Positions 62,621 through 64,000 of a DNA stretch of 64,000 bases are shown here, piece after piece. The position numbers were made by a program, and so were the translations under genes. The stretch covers positions 1 through 64,000 of the forward strand of contig NZ_JAAGVY010000008.1 of the NCBI RefSeq assembly GCF_010686655.1, given 5' to 3'. Under the pieces are notes generated by a model. The model saw only the letters and a list, made by a program, of their open reading frames with translations, made no database searches and was not told the DNA's origin. Position 1 is the stretch's first letter; the number at the start of each line of letters is the position of its first letter. Source of the stretch: Cryomorpha ignava (GTDB taxonomy: Bacteria; Bacteroidota; Bacteroidia; Flavobacteriales_D; Cryomorphaceae).

Positions 62621-63388
62621 ATGAAATTAACTTTTCTCGGCACCGGAACATCACAGGGAATTCCTGTAATAGGATGTAAATGCGAGGTATGCACTTCTGT
62701 GGATGTGCGTGACGATCGCTTGCGCACCTCTGCAATGATTGAGATTGATCAAAAAATTCTGGTGATTGATACCGGTCCTGATTTTAGACAGCAAATGCTC
62801 CGCGCAAAACCGGGAAGGGTTGATGCCGTAATATTTACACACGAGCATAAAGATCATGTTGCAGGGCTCGACGACATCAGACCCTTTAATTTTCAAACCG
62901 GAATGCCCCTGAATGTCTATGCTTCCGATAGGGTAGAAGAGGCTTTAAAGCGCGAATATCATTATGTGTTTAATGATGCTTTAAAATATCCGGGTGTACC
63001 CGAAGTAAACCTTCACAAAATCTCTGCACAGTCTGCATTCTCTATTGGTGACACCGAAATTATACCCATTGAAGTCCTTCATTATAAACTACCTGTTTTG
63101 GGTTTTCGAATCAAGGATATGGCCTATATTACAGACGCCAACTTTATTTCTGAAAAGGAGAAAGTAAAGCTTCAAGGCCTTGACGTGCTAGTGCTAAACG
63201 CTTTGCGCAAAAAGACCCATATTTCACATTTTAACCTACAGGAAGCCATTGATCTTTCGCAAGAACTCGGAGCAAAACGTACCTATCTCACTCATATTTC
63301 ACATCTTATGGGTAAGCATGAAGATGTGAGCAAGGAGCTTCCGCCAAATGTCTTTTTGGCTTATGATGGTCTTGTGGTTGATTGCTAG
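62621..63388 (+). CDS. Metallo-beta-lactamase-fold hydrolase, PhnP-like
   Basis: 255 residues from the ATG at 62621. KLTFLGTGTSQGIPVIGCKCEVC is the PhnP-like start; the zinc site is FTHEHKDHVAGLDDIRPFNF (His74, His76, Asp78, His79). Later marks are GFRIKDMAYITDANF, LVLNALRKKTHISHFN and LTHISH. The family includes phosphodiesterases and lipoyl/octanoyl-related or RNase Z-like enzymes. The exact substrate is unknown. Confidence 0.88.
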   Translation: MKLTFLGTGTSQGIPVIGCKCEVCTSVDVRDDRLRTSAMIEIDQKILVIDTGPDFRQQMLRAKPGRVDAVIFTHEHKDHVAGLDDIRPFNFQTGMPLNVYASDRVEEALKREYHYVFNDALKYPGVPEVNLHKISAQSAFSIGDTEIIPIEVLHYKLPVLGFRIKDMAYITDANFISEKEKVKLQGLDVLVLNALRKKTHISHFNLQEAIDLSQELGAKRTYLTHISHLMGKHEDVSKELPPNVFLAYDGLVVDC

Positions 63389-63648
63389 ATTCAATTACGA
63401 ATTACGAATGTCGAATTACGAATGTTGAATTACGAATGTTGAATTTAGCCTAGCACACCACTCCCAAGAACCAACCGAATTCCCTTTTCACCTTCGCGAG
63501 ACAAAAAAGGTAAGCGTAGCGAACATCTCCCCAAAAAACTCCACCCCAATTCTCCTTTGCGTCTTTGCGCCTTGGCGAGACCTAATGCGAAGTGCGAAGC
63601 ACAAGCATACAAACCCTAACGCCAAATGCGTCATCCTTGATTTGCGCC
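63389..63648. repeat. Short direct repeats and gene-free stretch
   Basis: GAATTACGAATGTCGAATTA-like words occur four times between about 63396 and 63445 (units GAATTACGAATGTTG). Further on CTTTGCGTCTTTGCGCCTTGG occurs near 63555. Both types are common in noncoding Bacteroidota DNA. No gene is seen. Confidence 0.55.
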
Positions 63649-64000
63649 TTAAAACTCACAATGTCCCGGAGTTCGAGGAAAAGGAATGACATCGCGGATA
63701 TTGGTCATGCCTGTTACAAACATCACCAGCCTTTCAAAACCAAGTCCAAAACCTGCATGTTCACAGGTTCCGAATTTTCTGGTTTCTATATACCACCACA
63801 CGTGCTCTTCTTCAATTCCCATTTCTTTGCAGCGGCGCAAAAGTACATCTAGCCGCTCTTCACGCTGCGATCCTCCGGTTATTTCGCCAACTCCCGGAAA
63901 TAAAACATCCATTGCAGCCACTGTTTTATTGTCGTCATTCAAGCGCATGTAAAATGCTTTAAACGATGCCGGATAATCGGTAATGATAACCGGTTTTTCA
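63649..64000 (-). CDS. asnS: Asparagine-tRNA ligase, C-terminal part
   Basis: Read on the minus strand from the window edge: [22 protein letters not shown], then [60 protein letters not shown] and stop. Class II motifs 2/3 and the AsnRS signature are clear. The start lies right of the window. The enzyme charges tRNA-Asn. Confidence 0.95.
   Translation of the reverse strand, partial: EKPVIITDYPASFKAFYMRLNDDNKTVAAMDVLFPGVGEITGGSQREERLDVLLRRCKEMGIEEEHVWWYIETRKFGTCEHAGFGLGFERLVMFVTGMTNIRDVIPFPRTPGHCEF

Noticed and set aside
1-64000. CRISPR arrays, phage genes, insertion sequences
   Set aside because: No spaced direct repeats of CRISPR type, no structural phage genes, no transposase were seen on either strand.

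Overview
The window is chromosomal DNA from a member of the Bacteroidota, most likely a flavobacterium-like marine or freshwater heterotroph. The evidence is: several secreted proteins with C-terminal sorting domains of the type IX secretion system, promoter -7 boxes of the form TAnnTTTG, a FabV-type enoyl reductase, a DPP IV / POT peptide-uptake operon, a CruF-like carotenoid gene, and A/T-rich intergenic DNA. No rRNA operon, CRISPR array, phage module, transposase or integrase is visible.

Layout. 1-4760: an accessory array on the minus strand. Small genes for lipoproteins and membrane proteins are separated by imperfect palindromic sites whose outer cores match pairwise across each unit, as in integron gene cassettes. 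5338-10831: a remnant of a copper ATPase, then a TetR / ABC / HlyD / TolC export operon whose ABC ATPase has lost most catalytic motifs. 10898-19746: tRNA-His, a universal stress protein, citrate synthase and a dipeptide-uptake operon (DPP IV, two POT carriers, a thioredoxin-fold protein). 19750-20497: a gene-free stretch with two candidate structured RNAs. 20498-27259: a frameshifted AI-2E permease, a CruF-like gene, polyphosphate kinase 2, a PRC-barrel protein, a SulP permease, a patatin and a CsbD protein. 27393-33466: a DUF58 protein, tRNA-Asp, a flavoprotein, a small barrel-like protein, FabV and a subtilisin. 33582-37324: a T9SS-exported protein and an egtB-egtD-DUF427 ergothioneine cluster. 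37321-41110: cca, a TsaC-like gene with eroded motifs, a heptosyltransferase-like gene and dapD. 41390-45051: an AI-2E permease, a secreted hydrolase, ruvX and clpP. 45052-49690: a second accessory stretch with decayed DNA, a DUF4143 ATPase, a T9SS-exported protein and one isolated cassette-like gene whose upstream border matches that of the first array. 49916-54321: aroE, DUF368, a rhodanese, a ComA-like enzyme and a TPR protein. 54322-55300: gene-free DNA with a REP-like hairpin and a MITE-like palindrome. 55301-64000: glmM, a cysteine desulfurase, two YceI-like proteins, a barrel protein, a conserved Bacteroidota protein of unknown role, a metallo-beta-lactamase-fold enzyme and the 3' part of asnS.

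Most of the window is ordinary core metabolism: the TCA cycle, diaminopimelate, shikimate, amino-sugar and Fe-S/thio-modification precursors, tRNA maturation, and peptide scavenging. The unusual part is the cassette-like system at two loci. Its hairpin sites have the layout of attC (YAACA at one edge, CGTTR at the other), but the cores mostly depart from canonical GTTRRRY. No integrase is within reach, and the two upstream borders share a near-identical motif. I regard it as an integron-like, integrase-less cassette array. Its cargo in the first array and its lone cassette in the second look envelope-directed.
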